From the NCBI RefSeq assembly GCF_019393635.1, contig NC_057861.1, forward strand, positions 200,011,014 through 200,075,013: a stretch of DNA of 64,000 nt, in the 5' to 3' direction. Position 1 is the stretch's first letter, and every line of letters begins with the position of its first letter. The DNA is from Dromiciops gliroides. Lineage: Eukaryota; Chordata; Mammalia; Microbiotheria; Microbiotheriidae. Shown here piece by piece: positions 11,590 through 23,795 of this stretch. The notes under the pieces are model-generated. The model saw only the letters and a list, made by a program, of their open reading frames with translations, searched no databases and was not told where the DNA came from. The position numbers and the translations under genes are program-made.

Positions 11590-12990
11590 TTGAAGAGAAG
11601 GCCTTTAGGGAGCACAGCAAGACATTTCACCCTTAGAGATTGGAGCAGCCCCTTCACTTCCCTTGTGGGGCTTGGCATAATCCCTTTTATGATACTTCAT
11701 GGTAATTATATATGGACTATATGTGAAAGATCCATGAAAGCATGGATCATTTAATGGGTATATAGTATCTGTGTGCCTGTGTGGGTGGACATGACTATGT
11801 ATATAAAAGTCTATGTCTAGGGTTAATGAAGTTTCTATTCAACAAATCTTTGGAAACTGAAATTCTTTATCTTTCAATGGTTTGTCCCAATTTCTCTCTG
11901 CTCCTGGGTGCCTTGGGAATATTGACTTCTTGAAGGCATTTCTAATCTGACAGCATCACATCACTGCTACCAACATTCATGTGATTGTAGCCTCTCCTGC
12001 TTCCACTGGTGCCAACTTTGAGCTGTACCAGCTACTAGATGGACTTTTGGCTTCTGTCCTATAATGAGAGGGGAAGATTTTTCCACTCCCCTCAATAAAT
12101 CCCTTATAAAGTCAGATTTTATTGTTCCTTCCTTCTCCCCTTTCTCCTGCTCTCTGTCCTCTTTATTGTCACATAAAATATCGAGCCAGAAACCGGAAGG
12201 AGAAAAAGAAACAAAAGTATTGATATTTAACAATAAGAACCTTTTCTGGGTCCCAGAGGCTGGGGGGCTGCATCCTTTCCCTCTCCCTTAAAGGGACCTT
12301 TTCCTCTGGACTTGAGCATGTTTGGACATGGTTCCTCTTCGGGAGGGTCTGACCTCCAAAAAGAGGGGGCAGGTTCTTTTGTCTCATTGTGTCTTTGGCT
12401 CTTTACATTCCCACTCAGGAACCTTAGGGAAAACTACTTAAAGCTTAGGTTTGGTTCAATTCTAGCTTCTAGGGTTTCTTCTCAAGAGGTATTCAAAGTA
12501 TAACATGGATCAGACATATTTATTTCCCTCATATCAAGGAAATGCTAAACATGCAAGACTCACAAACATGCATTGATAGAATTTAAAGAAACAACAGTGA
12601 TAACTTATAACTACTATTATACTCTCCCTGTAGGCTGATACTTAGAACATCAAGACATGAAGAAGTTGGCAGGACTGCTGAATGGGCATTTTACACTTCA
12701 TCTCCACTCTATACTGTTCAAACAATTCTGGAAAGTCAGGCCTGAACTTGGGCTCATATTCTGTGGCTATCTTCTCCTCCAACAAGTGCTATAGTAGATA
12801 TAGAGGGTGCTACTTGTCCTAAAGACCCAGGATTTCCTGACATCTTGAACTCAAAAGTCTCCAAATCTGAACATGTCCATCTTGGGATTGATGTTTGATT
12901 ACCTATGCTCTGAGAAGAAACACAAAACAGAAGGTGGCTAGGGCTCTGAGATCCAGTCTCGGGTTTGCCCAGGTGGGCATGTACTTTAGG
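11590..12990. other. Unassigned intergenic sequence
   Basis: No gene or confident repeat. 12060-12500 contains aataaatccc and a pyrimidine-rich block that could be an old LTR, but neither its ends nor its strand could be fixed. Confidence 0.3.
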
Positions 12991-12994
12991 GTAG

Positions 12995-13123
12995 AGACAG
13001 GAAGGGAAAAAGCATTTATTAAATGCCTAGTACATGCAAGGCACTATGATAAATGCTTTACAATATTATCTCATTTGATCTTTGTAACAACTCTGGGAAG
13101 TAGGTGCTATTATTATTCCCATT
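12995..13123 (-). mobile_element. MIR fragment
   Basis: attatctcatttgatctttg … aagtaggtgctattattatt; cut off at the L1 boundary. Confidence 0.65.
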
Positions 13124-13185
13124 TTAATTAGGTCAATTTTTGCTTTTGCTTTGTCTGAGATAAGGATTGCTCCCCCTGCTTTTTC

Positions 13186-13328
13186 TTGGTGGGGCAATGA
13201 GGGTTAAGTGATTTGCCCAAGGTCACACAGCTAGTAAGTATCAAGTGTCTGAGGCTGGATTTGAACTCAGGTACTCCTGAATCCAGGGCTGGCCAGTGCT
13301 TTATCCACTGTGCCACCTAGCTGCCCCA
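13186..13328 (-). mobile_element. WSINE1-like SINE
   Basis: Reverse, inside the L1 endonuclease region; CCCCCTGCTTTTT flanks both sides. Confidence 0.9.
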
Positions 13329-13339
13329 CCCCCTGCTTT

Positions 13340-13510
13340 TTTTACTTCAGTTGAAGCATGATATGTTTTGCTCTGGCCTTTTACCTTTACTCTGTATGTA
13401 TCTCTCTGCTTCAAATGTGTTTCTTGTAAATAACAAATTGTAGGATTCTGGTTTTTAATCCACCCTGCTATCTGCTTCTGTTTTATGGGAGAGTTCATCC
13501 CACTCCCATT
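13340..13510 (-). pseudogene. L1 ORF2 endonuclease N-terminal fragment
   Basis: Minus-strand translation includes MNSPIKQKQIAGWIKNQ and TICYLQETHLKQRDTYR. The LQETHL motif is the conserved APE-type endonuclease strand. Truncated, with no RT domain. Confidence 0.8.
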
Positions 13511-13520
13511 CACAGTTATG

Positions 13521-13680
13521 TTTTTGTTTGTTTGTTTGTTTTTTGCGGGGCAATGAGGGTTAAATGACTTGCCCAGGGTCACACAGCTAGTAAGTGTCAA
13601 GTGTCTGAGACTGGATTTGAACTCAGGTCCTCCTGAATCCAGGGCCGGTGCTTTATCCACTGTGCCACCTAGCTGCCCCC
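13521..13680 (-). mobile_element. WSINE1-like SINE
   Basis: Reverse, inside the L1; CACAGTTATG flanks both sides. Confidence 0.9.
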
Positions 13681-14875
13681 ACAGTTATGCTTACTGTGTA
13701 TTTCTCTGCATCCAATTTTCCCCCTTGTTTATACTTTTCTTTTGACTTTCCCCCTATCCTTTTCCACCAGTGTTTTGTTTCTGGGCCCCACCTCCCTCAG
13801 TCTACCCCTCTTCTATTAGCCCCACCTCCTTTTTGCCCTTTCTCCTCTTAGCTTTACCCTCCCTTCTATCAGCATTCCACCCTTTTCATTCCCCTTTCCC
13901 CCTTTATTTCCCTAGAGGTTAAGATAAAATTTTATACCCAACTGAGTGTGTATGTTATTCCCTCTTTGAGTCAAATCAGATGAGAGTAAGGTCAAAACAA
14001 TTCTCACTCCTCCCTTCTTTCCCTCTATTGTAATTGTGCTACTTCATGTGATGTGATTTACCCCATTCTGCCTTCCCTTTCCTCTTCTTTCAGTATAAAC
14101 CTTTTTGTTACCCCTTAAGCATCTTTTTTTTAAAATATCATCACATCACAATCAACTTATACCAACACCTTCTGTCTGTGTGTACTCCTCCTATCTTCCT
14201 TAATAAAGAGATAGTTCTCAAGAGTTACAAGTATCTTCTTCTTCCTGTGTAGGGATATAAACATTTTAACCTTATTGAATTACATGTTTTGTTCCTCCCC
14301 CCCCCCCCCATTTTACCTTTTCGTGTTTCTCTTGAGTCTTGTATTTGTAGATTGAATTTTCTGTTTAGTTCTGGGCTTTTTATTAGGAAAGTTTTAAAGT
14401 TCCCTATTTAATTGAATACCCATCTTTTCCCCTGAAAGATTATATTTAATTTTGCTGGGTAGTACATTCTTGGTTGTAATCCCAGTTCCTTTGCCTCTAG
14501 AATATCTTATTCCAAGCCCTCCTATCCTTTAATGTTGAAGCTGCCACGCCCTGTGTAATTCTTATTGTTGTTCCTTGATATTTAAATTGTTTCTTTTTGG
14601 GGGAGGGAGGTGTTAATTGTTTCTCTCTGGCTTTTTTTTTTTTCTTTCTCCTTTACTTGGTAATTATAGAATTTGGCTACAATATTTCTTGGAGTTTTCC
14701 TTTTGGGGTCTCTTTCAGGAGGTGATCAGTGGATTCTTTCAATGACTATTTTTTCCTCTGGTTTTAAGACATTGGGGCAGTTCTCCTTGATAAGTCATGA
14801 AATATGCTGTCTAGGCTCCTTTTTTGATTATGGTCCTCTGGACATCTGATTATTCTTATTTTGTCCCTCCTGGAT

Positions 14876-15226
14876 CTATTTCCTAGGTCTGTTGTTTTTC
14901 TGAAGAGGTATTTTATGTTTTCTTCTACTTTTATATTCTTTTGATTCTGTTTTACTTCTTCCTATTGTCATTGATTCATTAGCTCCCATCAGCCCAATTC
15001 TTATTCTTAAGGAATTATTTTTCCCACTCAGCTTTTGCACCTCTTTTTCTATTTGGCCAATTGCATTTTTTAATGAGTTGTTTTTCTCCATCAATTTTTG
15101 CCCTTTTTTCAAGTCATTGACTCTCTCTCGCATAACTCTCATTTCTTTTCCCAATTTTTCTTCTACCTCTGGTTTATAAACTCCTTTTTGAACTCTTCCC
15201 AGAGGGCTTTTTGGTCTCAAGACCAA
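14876..15226 (-). pseudogene. L1 ORF1 coiled-coil fragment
   Basis: 116 codons with heptad-like charge pattern (EKLGKEMRVMRERVNDLKK, KNNSLRIRIGLMGANES), as in the L1 ORF1p trimerisation region. The ends are open by chance and the upstream start region is broken by a stop. Confidence 0.75.
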
Positions 15227-15946
15227 TTTCTCTTACCCTTTAGGGCTTCACACGTAGGCATTTTGACATTGTTGTCCTCCTCTAAGTTCATGTTTTGAGC
15301 CTCCCTGTCAACATAATAATTTTCTATAGTGAAGGTTCTTTTCTGTTTCTTATTCATATTTTAGCCTCTTTTGTGCCTTTTAAAGTTGAGTTCTGCTCCT
15401 GGGGTACAGCATGCATTGTCCCAACATTCTTTTGCCTGTGAGCCAGGGGCCCAGTCACTGGGTTTCTGCTCTGAGGCCTCAGCTACTTGTAGCTTGCTCA
15501 CTGCACTGGAGTGGCCCAGCCTAGTTGGGCCTGTTGGGTAGCAGATACCTGAGCTAGCAGATTGCCTTCTGTGTTGGGACTGGGAACCTCACAACTGGCT
15601 TACTGTGCCACTAGCTTGCTGAGCTAGGATCAAGGGTCCTTAGCTGCTGATCTATGCTATGGCTAAGAACCTTTTGCTGTCTTGTCCAGACATCCTCTGC
15701 ATTGAGCTATGTTCCCCTTTCACCCAGATGAGACAAACCTTTCCTGAAGATCTTCTAAGTTATCTTAAGTCAGAAGATTGTTTCACTCCATCTTTTTGCA
15801 GGTTTTATAGCTATAGAATCTGTTGAGACACTTAATTTAATGTTGTTTCTGAGGGAAATTTGGGAGAGCTCAGGCAGCTTCCTGGTTTCACTCTGCCATC
15901 TTGGCTCTGCCTCTGCTTTTATTTTATTTTAAATTAAATTAATTTA

Positions 15947-16939
15947 TTCCCCAATTGAGAAATGGTCAAAGGATACGAACAGGCAGTTTTCTGATGAAGA
16001 AACCAAAGCCATCTATTCCCATATGAAAAAATGCTCTAAATCTCTAATGATTAGAGAGATGCAAATTAAAACAACTCTGAGGTACCACCTGACACCTATC
16101 AGATTGGCTAAAATTACAAAAAGGAAAATAGTAAATGTTGGAGAAGCTGTGGAAAAATTGGAACACATGCATTGTTGGTGGAGCTGTGAACTGATCCCCA
16201 AAGGGCGATAAAGCTGTACATACCTTTTGACCCAGCAATACCACTTTTGGGTCTTTTTCCATGGAAAGGGGAAAGGGACCCATATGTACAAAAATATATA
16301 TAGCTGCTATTTATGTGGTGTCAAGGAATTGGAAGTTGAGGGGATGCCCATCAATTGGGGAATGGCTGGACAAGTCGTGGTATATGAATACAATGAAATA
16401 CTATTGTGCTGTAAGAAACAATGAGCAGGAGGAGTTCAGAGAAACCTGGAGGGTCTTGCATGGGCTGATGATGAGTGAGATGAGCAGAACCAGAAGAACA
16501 TTGTACACAGTATCATCAACATTGAGTGTTGATCTACTGTGATGGACTATATTCTTCTCACCAATGCAATGGTACAGAAGAGTTCCAGGGAACTCATGAT
16601 AGAAGAGGATCTCCAAATCCAGGAAAAAAAAAAAAAGAACTGTGGAGTATAGATGCTGAATGAACCATACTATTTCTTTTGTTTTTGGTGCTGTTGTTTT
16701 TCTATTTTGAGGTTTTTTGTCATTGCTCTGATTTTTCTCTTATAACATGACTAATGCAGAAATATGATTAATGTTATTATGTATATATATATATATATAT
16801 ATATAACCTATATCAGATTACCTGCTGTCTAGGGGAGGCAGAGGGAGGGGAAGGACGGAGAAAAATCTAAAATTGGAAAGCTTGTATAAACAAAAGTTGA
16901 GAACTATCTTTACATGTAATGGGAAAAAATAAAATACTT
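15947..16939 (+). mobile_element. L1, 5'-truncated 3' end (ORF2 C-terminus and 3' UTR)
   Basis: Starts in the conserved CCCCAATTGAGAAATGGTCA region, has ORF2 C-terminal codons (e.g. MPINWGMAGQ; MKYYCAVRNNEQEEF) and ends in the marsupial L1 3' UTR with an A-rich tail. A direct repeat AATTAATTTA at 15937-15946 and 16940-16949 looks like its TSD, though the motif is AT-rich. Confidence 0.75.
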
Positions 16940-16949
16940 AATTAATTTA

Positions 16950-17690
16950 GGGAATAAAACAAACATTTCCATAACAGTATAATTAAAAATATATTATATA
17001 CAACTTGCCATTACTTTTAAATATATAATAAAGTTATTATGGAAATTTTTCCTTCTTCCCCCCCCAAGAGATGGCTACCATTGGACACAAATATGTATAT
17101 ATGCATATGTGTATATTTATACACACAGATGTAAAGTCATTCTATATATACTTTTATTTTTATCAGTTCTTTCTCTGGATGCAGATAGTGTCTTCCTTTA
17201 TATATCCTTTGTACTTAATTTAGGCATTTCTAATAGTCAAAATTACTTAGTCACTTACAGTTCTTAAAGCAATATTGCTGTTACTGCATACAGCAATATG
17301 CTATGCTTTTATTGATATAATTAAACTGTTTAACTATGATCTTGAAGGTCAAATTCAATCCAACAAGCACTATTTTTAAATAAAAATTTTGTTGATCTCA
17401 CTTTTTATATCATGTAAATTTCCCTCTGTATCCTTCCCCTTCCCCTTCCCAATAGCCATGTCACATAACAAAGAATATTTTTTAGAGGAAAAAGAAAAAA
17501 AAGGAAAACAAGAGAAAGAAAAAACAATCAGCAAAACTGACCAATAAACACACAAAAAAATCTGAAAATATATTTAATGTTCCACACCAGTGGATCTCTC
17601 ACTTCTGCAAAGGAGTGCATGTGGAGTGGGAGAGATGTCTTCTTATTACTCTTCCAAATTCAGGCTTTCAACAAGCATTTAATATATGTT
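16950..17690. other. AT-rich intergenic sequence
   Basis: Short ATAT runs and A-rich stretches; no gene or classifiable repeat seen. Confidence 0.4.
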
Positions 17691-17691
17691 G

Positions 17692-17957
17692 GAGGTAACC
17701 CAGTGGATAGAGTGCTGGACCTGGAGTCAGAAGACCCAAGTTCAAATCCAGCTTCAGACACTTACTAGCTATGTGACCCTGAGTACAATCATTCAATCTA
17801 TCTGCCTCAGTTTCCTCAACTGTAAAATAAGGCTAAAATAGCATCTCTCTCCCAGGGTTGTTGTGAGGATCAAATGAGACTGTGATTGTAAACCACTGAG
17901 TACAGTGCCTGGCACATAGTAGGTACTATATAAATGTTAGCTGTTGTTATTATTAAT
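17692..17957 (+). mobile_element. MIR/THER1 SINE, near full length
   Basis: cagtggatagagtgctggac … tctgcctcagtttcctcaac … gttgttgtgaggatcaaatg … gcctggcacatagtaggtac; about 265 bp. Confidence 0.75.
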
Positions 17958-18074
17958 TTTTTTAAGGTATAAAAAGACAAAGTCTTTGCCCCCAGGAGTT
18001 TATATTTATATATACACACGTGTTATATATTTAGGGAAATACAAATCAGTAGCTTTTAGCAGCTCATGTTTTTC

Positions 18075-18152
18075 ATGGGACCATAGATGAGGAAACTGAA
18101 ATCCAGTCAGATTAAGTGATTTGTCCAAAGTCACATTAGTGGTAACCAGGGG
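18075..18152 (-). mobile_element. MIR fragment
   Basis: gatgaggaaactgaaatcca and tgatttgtccaaagtcacat. Confidence 0.5.
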
Positions 18153-18180
18153 TAGCTACTGATTCATAAATCTGTTTCTA

Positions 18181-18342
18181 AGGGGCAGCTAGATGGCATA
18201 GTGGATGGAGTGCTGGCCCTGGAGTCAGGAGTACCTGAGTTCAGGTCCGGCCTCAGACACTTGACACTTGTTGACTGTGTGACCCTGGGCAGGTCACTTG
18301 GCCCCAATTGCCTCACTAAAAAACAAAAAAACAAACACATAA
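18181..18342 (+). mobile_element. WSINE1-like SINE
   Basis: Forward; CATAAATCTGTTTCT before it recurs after its A-rich tail (TSD). Confidence 0.92.
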
Positions 18343-18788
18343 ATCTGTTTCTGATCAATATGCCAACCAACCTCTTTTTGCATAGTAATAAATGTATCAT
18401 GTGTTTCTTGTAGTGCTAAAACATATGATGAGGATAAAAGGCTGTCCTGTGTCACTGTGAATATGTTATGAATGAGTAACAGTAAAAAATTTTAAGATCC
18501 CCCAAGTGTTCCAGTTATTTTTGACTCCTCAGCTTGTGAGTCACTCTTGGAAGCATTTTTTTTTGGGGGGGGAAGTAAATTTTAAAAAGCAGAAATAAAT
18601 TAAGGGTGAACACTTCTAAGCTGGAAAAGAGGAAAAAGAAGTGCTCTCTGATAGTTTTTCTAGACTTTAGTCTTGCAATTTAATTAATGCAGCACCTTTT
18701 CTCTACTGTTTTCTGAATTGATGTCTGTTTTCTATGAAATAAATGCAGTAGAGAAGGTGGTACAGCCCATATCTTAAAATCAGGGCTT

Positions 18789-18942
18789 TGGGGCAGCTAG
18801 GTGGCACAGTGGATAGAGCACTGGCCCTGGATTCAGGAGGACTTGAGTTCAAATCCGGCCTCAGATCCTTGACACTTACTAGCTGTGTGACCCTGGGCAA
18901 GTCACTTAACCCCAATTGCCTCAACAACAACAACAACAAAAA
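18789..18942 (+). mobile_element. WSINE1-like SINE
   Basis: Forward, tail (CAA)n; AAATCAGGGCTT flanks both sides. Confidence 0.92.
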
Positions 18943-18944
18943 AT

Positions 18945-20250
18945 CAGGGCTTCTTAAACTTCTTCCACTTGCAACCCCTTTTCACTGAAGAAATTTTTAT
19001 GTGACCCCAGATATATGGGTATACAAAATAGATATAGATAACTTTTTACCATTGACATATTTTTGAGACCCCCACATTCAGTTATGTGACCCCATATGGG
19101 GACTTGACCCACAATTTAAGAAGCTAGGCCTTAAATCATGACCTTTCTGTTCTAAGGCACTAATGAATACTTCCAAAATGGCTCCAGCTGATTCCAATGA
19201 GAAGACTGAGCCAGAGTCTCCCAAGTACCCAAGAAATTTGATGAAATCTGAGCTGGAGGGAGTAGTGTGGGATGGAGAACCTTAGGTGTTTTAGCTCAGA
19301 AGAGTTGGTAATTCATTTTTTCCTAAGGATAACAACTATATTCCTGAAGTAGTTTTCTTCTTGGATGGAGCATTGTTTCCCTAGGTGGCTACCTTATTTT
19401 TGTGGAGAAATGTAATCCTTAGGGACATCCATCAATGAGATGTTTTGGGAACAAGAAGGAAGCAGCCCTGCTAAAAAGAATATCTCCCTGAAGCTTGAAA
19501 TTCATTTTACAAGAATGAAAAGTGACAGATTCACAATGATGCTTTGTTGAAGTTTTGATGGAGGGGTAGGGGGAAGCAGAGGGGTACTAGAATTGTAAAG
19601 TGTGTTTAGAGGATTACACCTTAGGGGCAAAAACAAGGGGTAGCTGAGATTGACAAGGACAAATCATACTTTTCACAGTTCTGCTGAAGGCAGGTTCTGC
19701 TAAGTATAGGTGAGAATAAAGCTAAGTTTAACTTTGATTTCTCAATACTTCACATTTGAACTAGTGTCAGAGGAGCACCCCACACTTCCTTTGTAATATG
19801 ATGCCCTATACCTTGATACCTCTATCAGGTCAGAAAATATTGAGTTACAGAATCAATTGATAGAAGGTGTGAATAATTCCTAAACACTTCTAATGAATCA
19901 CTCAAAGGTATAACCTATGTATGAACAAGTTCTTAATTAATTTGAGAGAAATGGAGTATTTGAGTACTTGAATGAAAGCAGATTTTGAACATGAAATACT
20001 GTGTGGCTGATTGAAGAGGATCAGTCATGACTAGTGGGACTTGGATAAAACAAATAGGCAATTTCATTCAGAATATGGGATTACAATAGCAAGTGGTGAA
20101 GTAAATTTGGCCACATCCATGAGAATCACCCAAATCTTGACCAGAAGACACTTTGTGAACTTTGAAAGGTCAGATGATTTGAACTTCTTACCAGTGCTGG
20201 TAGCAGCATCCCTAAAACAGTAGTGTTTGTAATAGTAGCTGAGATATGCT
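18945..20250. other. Unassigned intergenic sequence
   Basis: No repeat recognised. Short open stretches at about 19171-19285 (starts MAPADSNEKTEPESPKY) and 20041-20223 have no known relative and no gene structure. Confidence 0.3.
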
Positions 20251-20263
20251 AAGAATAAGTTAG

Positions 20264-20416
20264 GGGGGGCAGCTAGATGGCGCAGTGGTTAGAGCACCGG
20301 CCCTGGAGTCAGGAGGACCTGAGTTCAAATCCGGCCTCAGACACTTAACACTTACTGACTGTGTGACCCTGGGCAAGTCGCTTAACCCCAATTGCCTCAC
20401 CAAAAAAACAAAAACA
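20264..20416 (+). mobile_element. WSINE1-like SINE, first of a same-site pair
   Basis: TSD AAGAATAAGTTAG at 20251-20263 and 20417-20429. Confidence 0.93.
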
Positions 20417-20429
20417 AAGAATAAGTTAG

Positions 20430-20584
20430 AGGGGCAGCTAGATGGCGCAGTGGTTAGAGCACCGGCCCTGGATTCAGGAGTATTGAGTTCAAATCCAGCC
20501 TCGGACACTTGACACTTACTGGCTATGTGACCCTGGGCAAGTCACTTAACCCTCTTTGCCCCGCAAAAAAAAAAAAAAAAAAAA
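20430..20584 (+). mobile_element. WSINE1-like SINE, second of a same-site pair
   Basis: Flanked by AAGAATAAGTTAG at 20417-20429 and 20585-20597. Confidence 0.93.
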
Positions 20585-20734
20585 AAGAATAAGTTAGACA
20601 TGAAGCTGAGTAGAGAGGTACACCAAAGAGAAACTTCAAAGGGACAACTGAATGAGGGTCTTCACAATAAAGAATCATCTTTCTTCAACCTGAGGGCTTC
20701 CAGTGATGAGGAACCTACCACCCAACAAGGAAAC

Positions 20735-21412
20735 TCCATTTAAAATTTTATTTTTGTTTTTACATTGTTTAGAATTTTATTTTCCAAATTACATGTAAAA
20801 GCAAATTTTGACATCTTTTTTTTTTTTTTAGTGAGGCAATTGGGGTTAAGTGACTTGCCCAGGGTCACACAGCTAGTAAGTGTTAAGTGTCTGAGGCTGG
20901 ATTTGAACTCAGGTACTCCTGACTTCAGGGCCAGTGCTCTATCCACTGCGCCATCTAGCTGCCCCGACATCAATTTTTTAAAACTTTGTGTTCCAACTTC
21001 TCTTTCTCCCTCCCTTCCTACCCCCCACCCCAAGAACTCAAGCAATTCAATGTTAGTTATACATGAGTAGTCATGGAAAACATCTCTACATTAGCAAGGT
21101 TGTGAGAGAAAACAGATAAAAACAAGACTTCAAATTAAGGAGTTGTCCAAAAAAAATGTGTTTCAGTCTGTTTTCAGATAGCATCAGTTTTTTCTCTGTA
21201 GGTGTATTACAATTTTCATAAGTCCTTCAAAGTTATATCAGATCATTGCCTTGCTGAAAATAACCACGTGCTTCGCAGCAGATCATCTTACACTATTGCT
21301 ATTATTTTGTATACAGTACATTTCTCTCTGCCTCAGTTCATGTAGGTCTTCCCAGGTTTTTCTGATAGCATCCTGTTCATCATAACTTTTATATAGTACC
21401 TTAAATGTGATA
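20735..21412 (-). mobile_element. Older L1 3' end fragment
   Basis: Antisense L1 3' UTR and ORF2 C-terminal sequence, more diverged than the 6-kb copy. A SINE sits inside at about 20817-20965 with GACATC repeated on both sides. Confidence 0.65.
20817..20965 (-). mobile_element. WSINE1-like SINE
   Basis: Reverse, inside the 20.7-kb L1 fragment. Confidence 0.9.
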
Positions 21413-21425
21413 AAGAATTTTCTTA

Positions 21426-21487
21426 GTTGTATGACTCTCGGCAAGTCACTTAACCCCAATTGCCTCATTAAAAAAACAAAAACAAAA
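21426..21487 (+). mobile_element. WSINE1-like SINE, 5'-truncated
   Basis: Only the 3' third (gactctcggcaagtcactta acc…) and A-rich tail remain. Confidence 0.75.
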
Positions 21488-21599
21488 ACCAGAATTTTCT
21501 TCACAATAGCCTAGCAGAGTGGGTACCATATGTTTTGCCGTTGTAGTCAATCATCATAACTGTATGGGATAGGTGAACTTGAGTCAGTTCAGATTCTGA

Positions 21600-22494
21600 G
21601 GATGGGGTCTGGAAAGTATCCAGCCCCCAGCCCCTGTTATAGTCAGATTATTCTGTTCATGTTTTATTCCATTGCTAACAACAGAAATCATGTATTTTGC
21701 CTTACTGAACCTGATGTACCCTGATACTACCCCTCCCCCCCCACCTATATTCCAAACCCCCAGTCCGTGTAATGGGTTAGTTATGCTGTTGCTACAACAC
21801 ACCTCAAATTCCCCCCTCCCCCTTGTTCTATGACCAGGCAGGAGAAGATGTCTCTTGCTAATGTAGATCCCACCCAGATACTACCTCCCCTTTTTGCATT
21901 CTGAAGTCCTAACTCCCGCCCTGGTACCACTCCTGGTACCATCACTCCCTTCTTCCCCCTTGCCCCTCCTTACCCAGGTGGAGTGGTTGGAGTGATTTCA
22001 CCCTTTTCCCCTCCCGTGGTTTGACCTTTTCCCCCTCCCCTTCCCCCTCACTCTTGGAACATATACCCATACCATAATCACGAGCTGAACACCCATCTTT
22101 GGTGAGACAGGATAGGATGTTAGATTGTGAACTCACCCTATGCACGAGGGGACCCCCCTGTCAAAACTTCCATAAAAATCCAACTCATGGGGCAGCTAGG
22201 TGGCGCAGTGGATAGAGCACTGGCCCTGGAGTAATGAGGACTTGAGTTCAAATCCAGCCTCAGACACTTAACACTTACTAGTTGTGTGACCCTGGGCAAG
22301 TCACTTAACCCCAATTGCCTCACCAAAAACAAAACAAAACAAACAAAAAACCCCAACTCATGAGTCCAATAGCATGCTCCTCATCTCTGGCATGGGGTTG
22401 CCCATTCTCATGAGAATGTAATAAAGCTGTCTCTGCTTGACTTGGTGCTCTCTTCAAGTTATTTGGGTAAACTGAGGCAATTTTGTCCCAAACA
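21600..22494 (+). mobile_element. ERV-type LTR
   Basis: C-rich block with a TATA-like CCATAAAAATCC near 22170, AATAAA at 22420-22425 and a downstream stretch ending CCCAAACA at 22494. It resembles U3-R-U5 order. The 5' limit is uncertain. A SINE is inserted at 22190-22352 with TSD CCAACTCATG (22180-22189 and 22353-22362). Confidence 0.5.
22190..22352 (+). mobile_element. WSINE1-like SINE in an LTR
   Basis: 10-bp TSD CCAACTCATG (22180-22189 and 22353-22362). Confidence 0.92.
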
Positions 22495-23139
22495 TCCTAT
22501 TCTCTTCCTATTCCCTATTCTTCCTCAAAAGTGTTTTGTTATTGACTGCTCCCTCCCCCACTCTACCCTCCCTTCATTCATCCTTTCCTTTTTATCCTCT
22601 TTCCCATATATTTTCCTCTAAGGTTAAATAGATTACTCCTCCCAATTGGGTGTGTATATTATTCCCTCCTTGAGCCCCCTCTGATGAGGTTAAGGTCTTT
22701 GAGCTAATTCTGTTTTCTTAAATTTTTCTTCTTCCCTCCCTCCTCAACTCTCCCTATGAAATCAGGCAATTCAATATATGTCATACGTGTGCTGTTATGC
22801 AGAACATCTTTACCTTCCTCAAAAGTGTTTTGCTTTTTACAGCTCCCTCCCCAAAACTTTCCTTCCCTCCTTCCCCTCTTCCCCTCCCCCCTTATCTCCT
22901 TCCCCACCCACTTTTCCACAGGGCAAAAATATATTATGATACCCACTTGAGTATGTATGTTATTCCCTCTTTGAGCCAATTCTGATGATAGTAAGGTTCA
23001 CTCACTGCCCTATTCCTTCTCCCTCTTCCCCTCCCTTCCATAAGTTTTTTTCTTGTTTCCTTCATGTGAGCTACCTCTCCCCAGTCCATCTCTACCCTTC
23101 CCCCTCCTCCACTCTATTCCTCCTACCCCTCAGCCCTAT

Positions 23140-23286
23140 TTTTTTTTTTTGCCAGGGCAATGGGGGTTAAGTGACTTGCCCAAGGTCACACAGCTAGTAA
23201 GTGTCAAGTGTCTGAGGCCGGATTTGAACTCAGGAACTCCTGAATCCAGGGCCGGTGCTTTATCCACTGCACCACCTAGCCACCCC
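23140..23286 (-). mobile_element. WSINE1-like SINE
   Basis: Reverse; CCTCAGCCCTATTTT flanks both sides, inside the L1 spacer. Confidence 0.92.
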
Positions 23287-23313
23287 CTCAGCCCTATTTT
23301 AAAGACGTCATCA

Positions 23314-23440
23314 TGGATTAACTAGGTGGCACAGTGGACAAAGCACCGGCCCTGGACCCAGGAGGTCCGGAGCCCAAATCCTGCCCCAGACATAAGACAC
23401 TCTACCCTGTTTGCCCCACAAAGAACAAGGATAAACAAAA
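23314..23440 (+). mobile_element. WSINE1-like SINE, degenerate
   Basis: taactaggtggcacagtgga … ccccacaaag; lacks part of the middle of the unit. Confidence 0.7.
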
Positions 23441-23606
23441 AATGAATGCTTTACAGATATCATCCCCTCATAGTCAGTTCATGTGTCCTCTGTGTATTCC
23501 TTACTGAGAAAGTTCTTATGAGTTGGAAGTATTTTCTTCTCATGTAAGAATGTAAAGAGTTTAACCTTTTAATGTCCCTCATGATTTCTTTTTCCTGTTT
23601 ACCTTT

Positions 23607-23795
23607 TTATGCTTCTTCAGGGTCTTGTATTCGAAAGTCGAATTTTCTATTCAGTTCAGGTCTTTTCATCACAAATGCCTGAAATTCTTCTTTTTTATTG
23701 AAATCCCATTTTTTCCTCTGAAAGATTATACTCAGTTTTGCTGGGTATGCGATTCTTGGCTGTAGTCCCAGTTCCTTTGCCCTCTGGAATATCAT
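23607..23795 (-). pseudogene. L1 ORF1 C-terminal fragment
   Basis: Contains MIFQRAKELGLQPRIAYPAK and FNKKEEFQAF, typical of the ORF1p C-terminal domain; 62 codons before a stop. Confidence 0.75.

Larger units (their letters stand above)
13123..15915 (-). mobile_element. L1, 5' half (5' UTR, ORF1, start of ORF2)
   Basis: The 5' end reads GCAGAGCCAAGATGGCAGAG on the minus strand near 15915. An ORF1 start (MNKKQKRTF) is near 15350, a coiled-coil ORF1 fragment at 14876-15226 and the ORF1 C-terminal part near 14300-14560. A polypurine inter-ORF spacer follows at 13690-14250, then the ORF2 endonuclease start at 13340-13510. The element stops inside the endonuclease at a MIR. Two SINEs are inserted. 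Many stops; inactive. Confidence 0.8.

Noticed and set aside
13123..16949. Certain twin-priming inversion of a single L1
   Set aside because: The outer edges have no shared TSD and the 3' piece has its own candidate repeat; kept only as a hypothesis.
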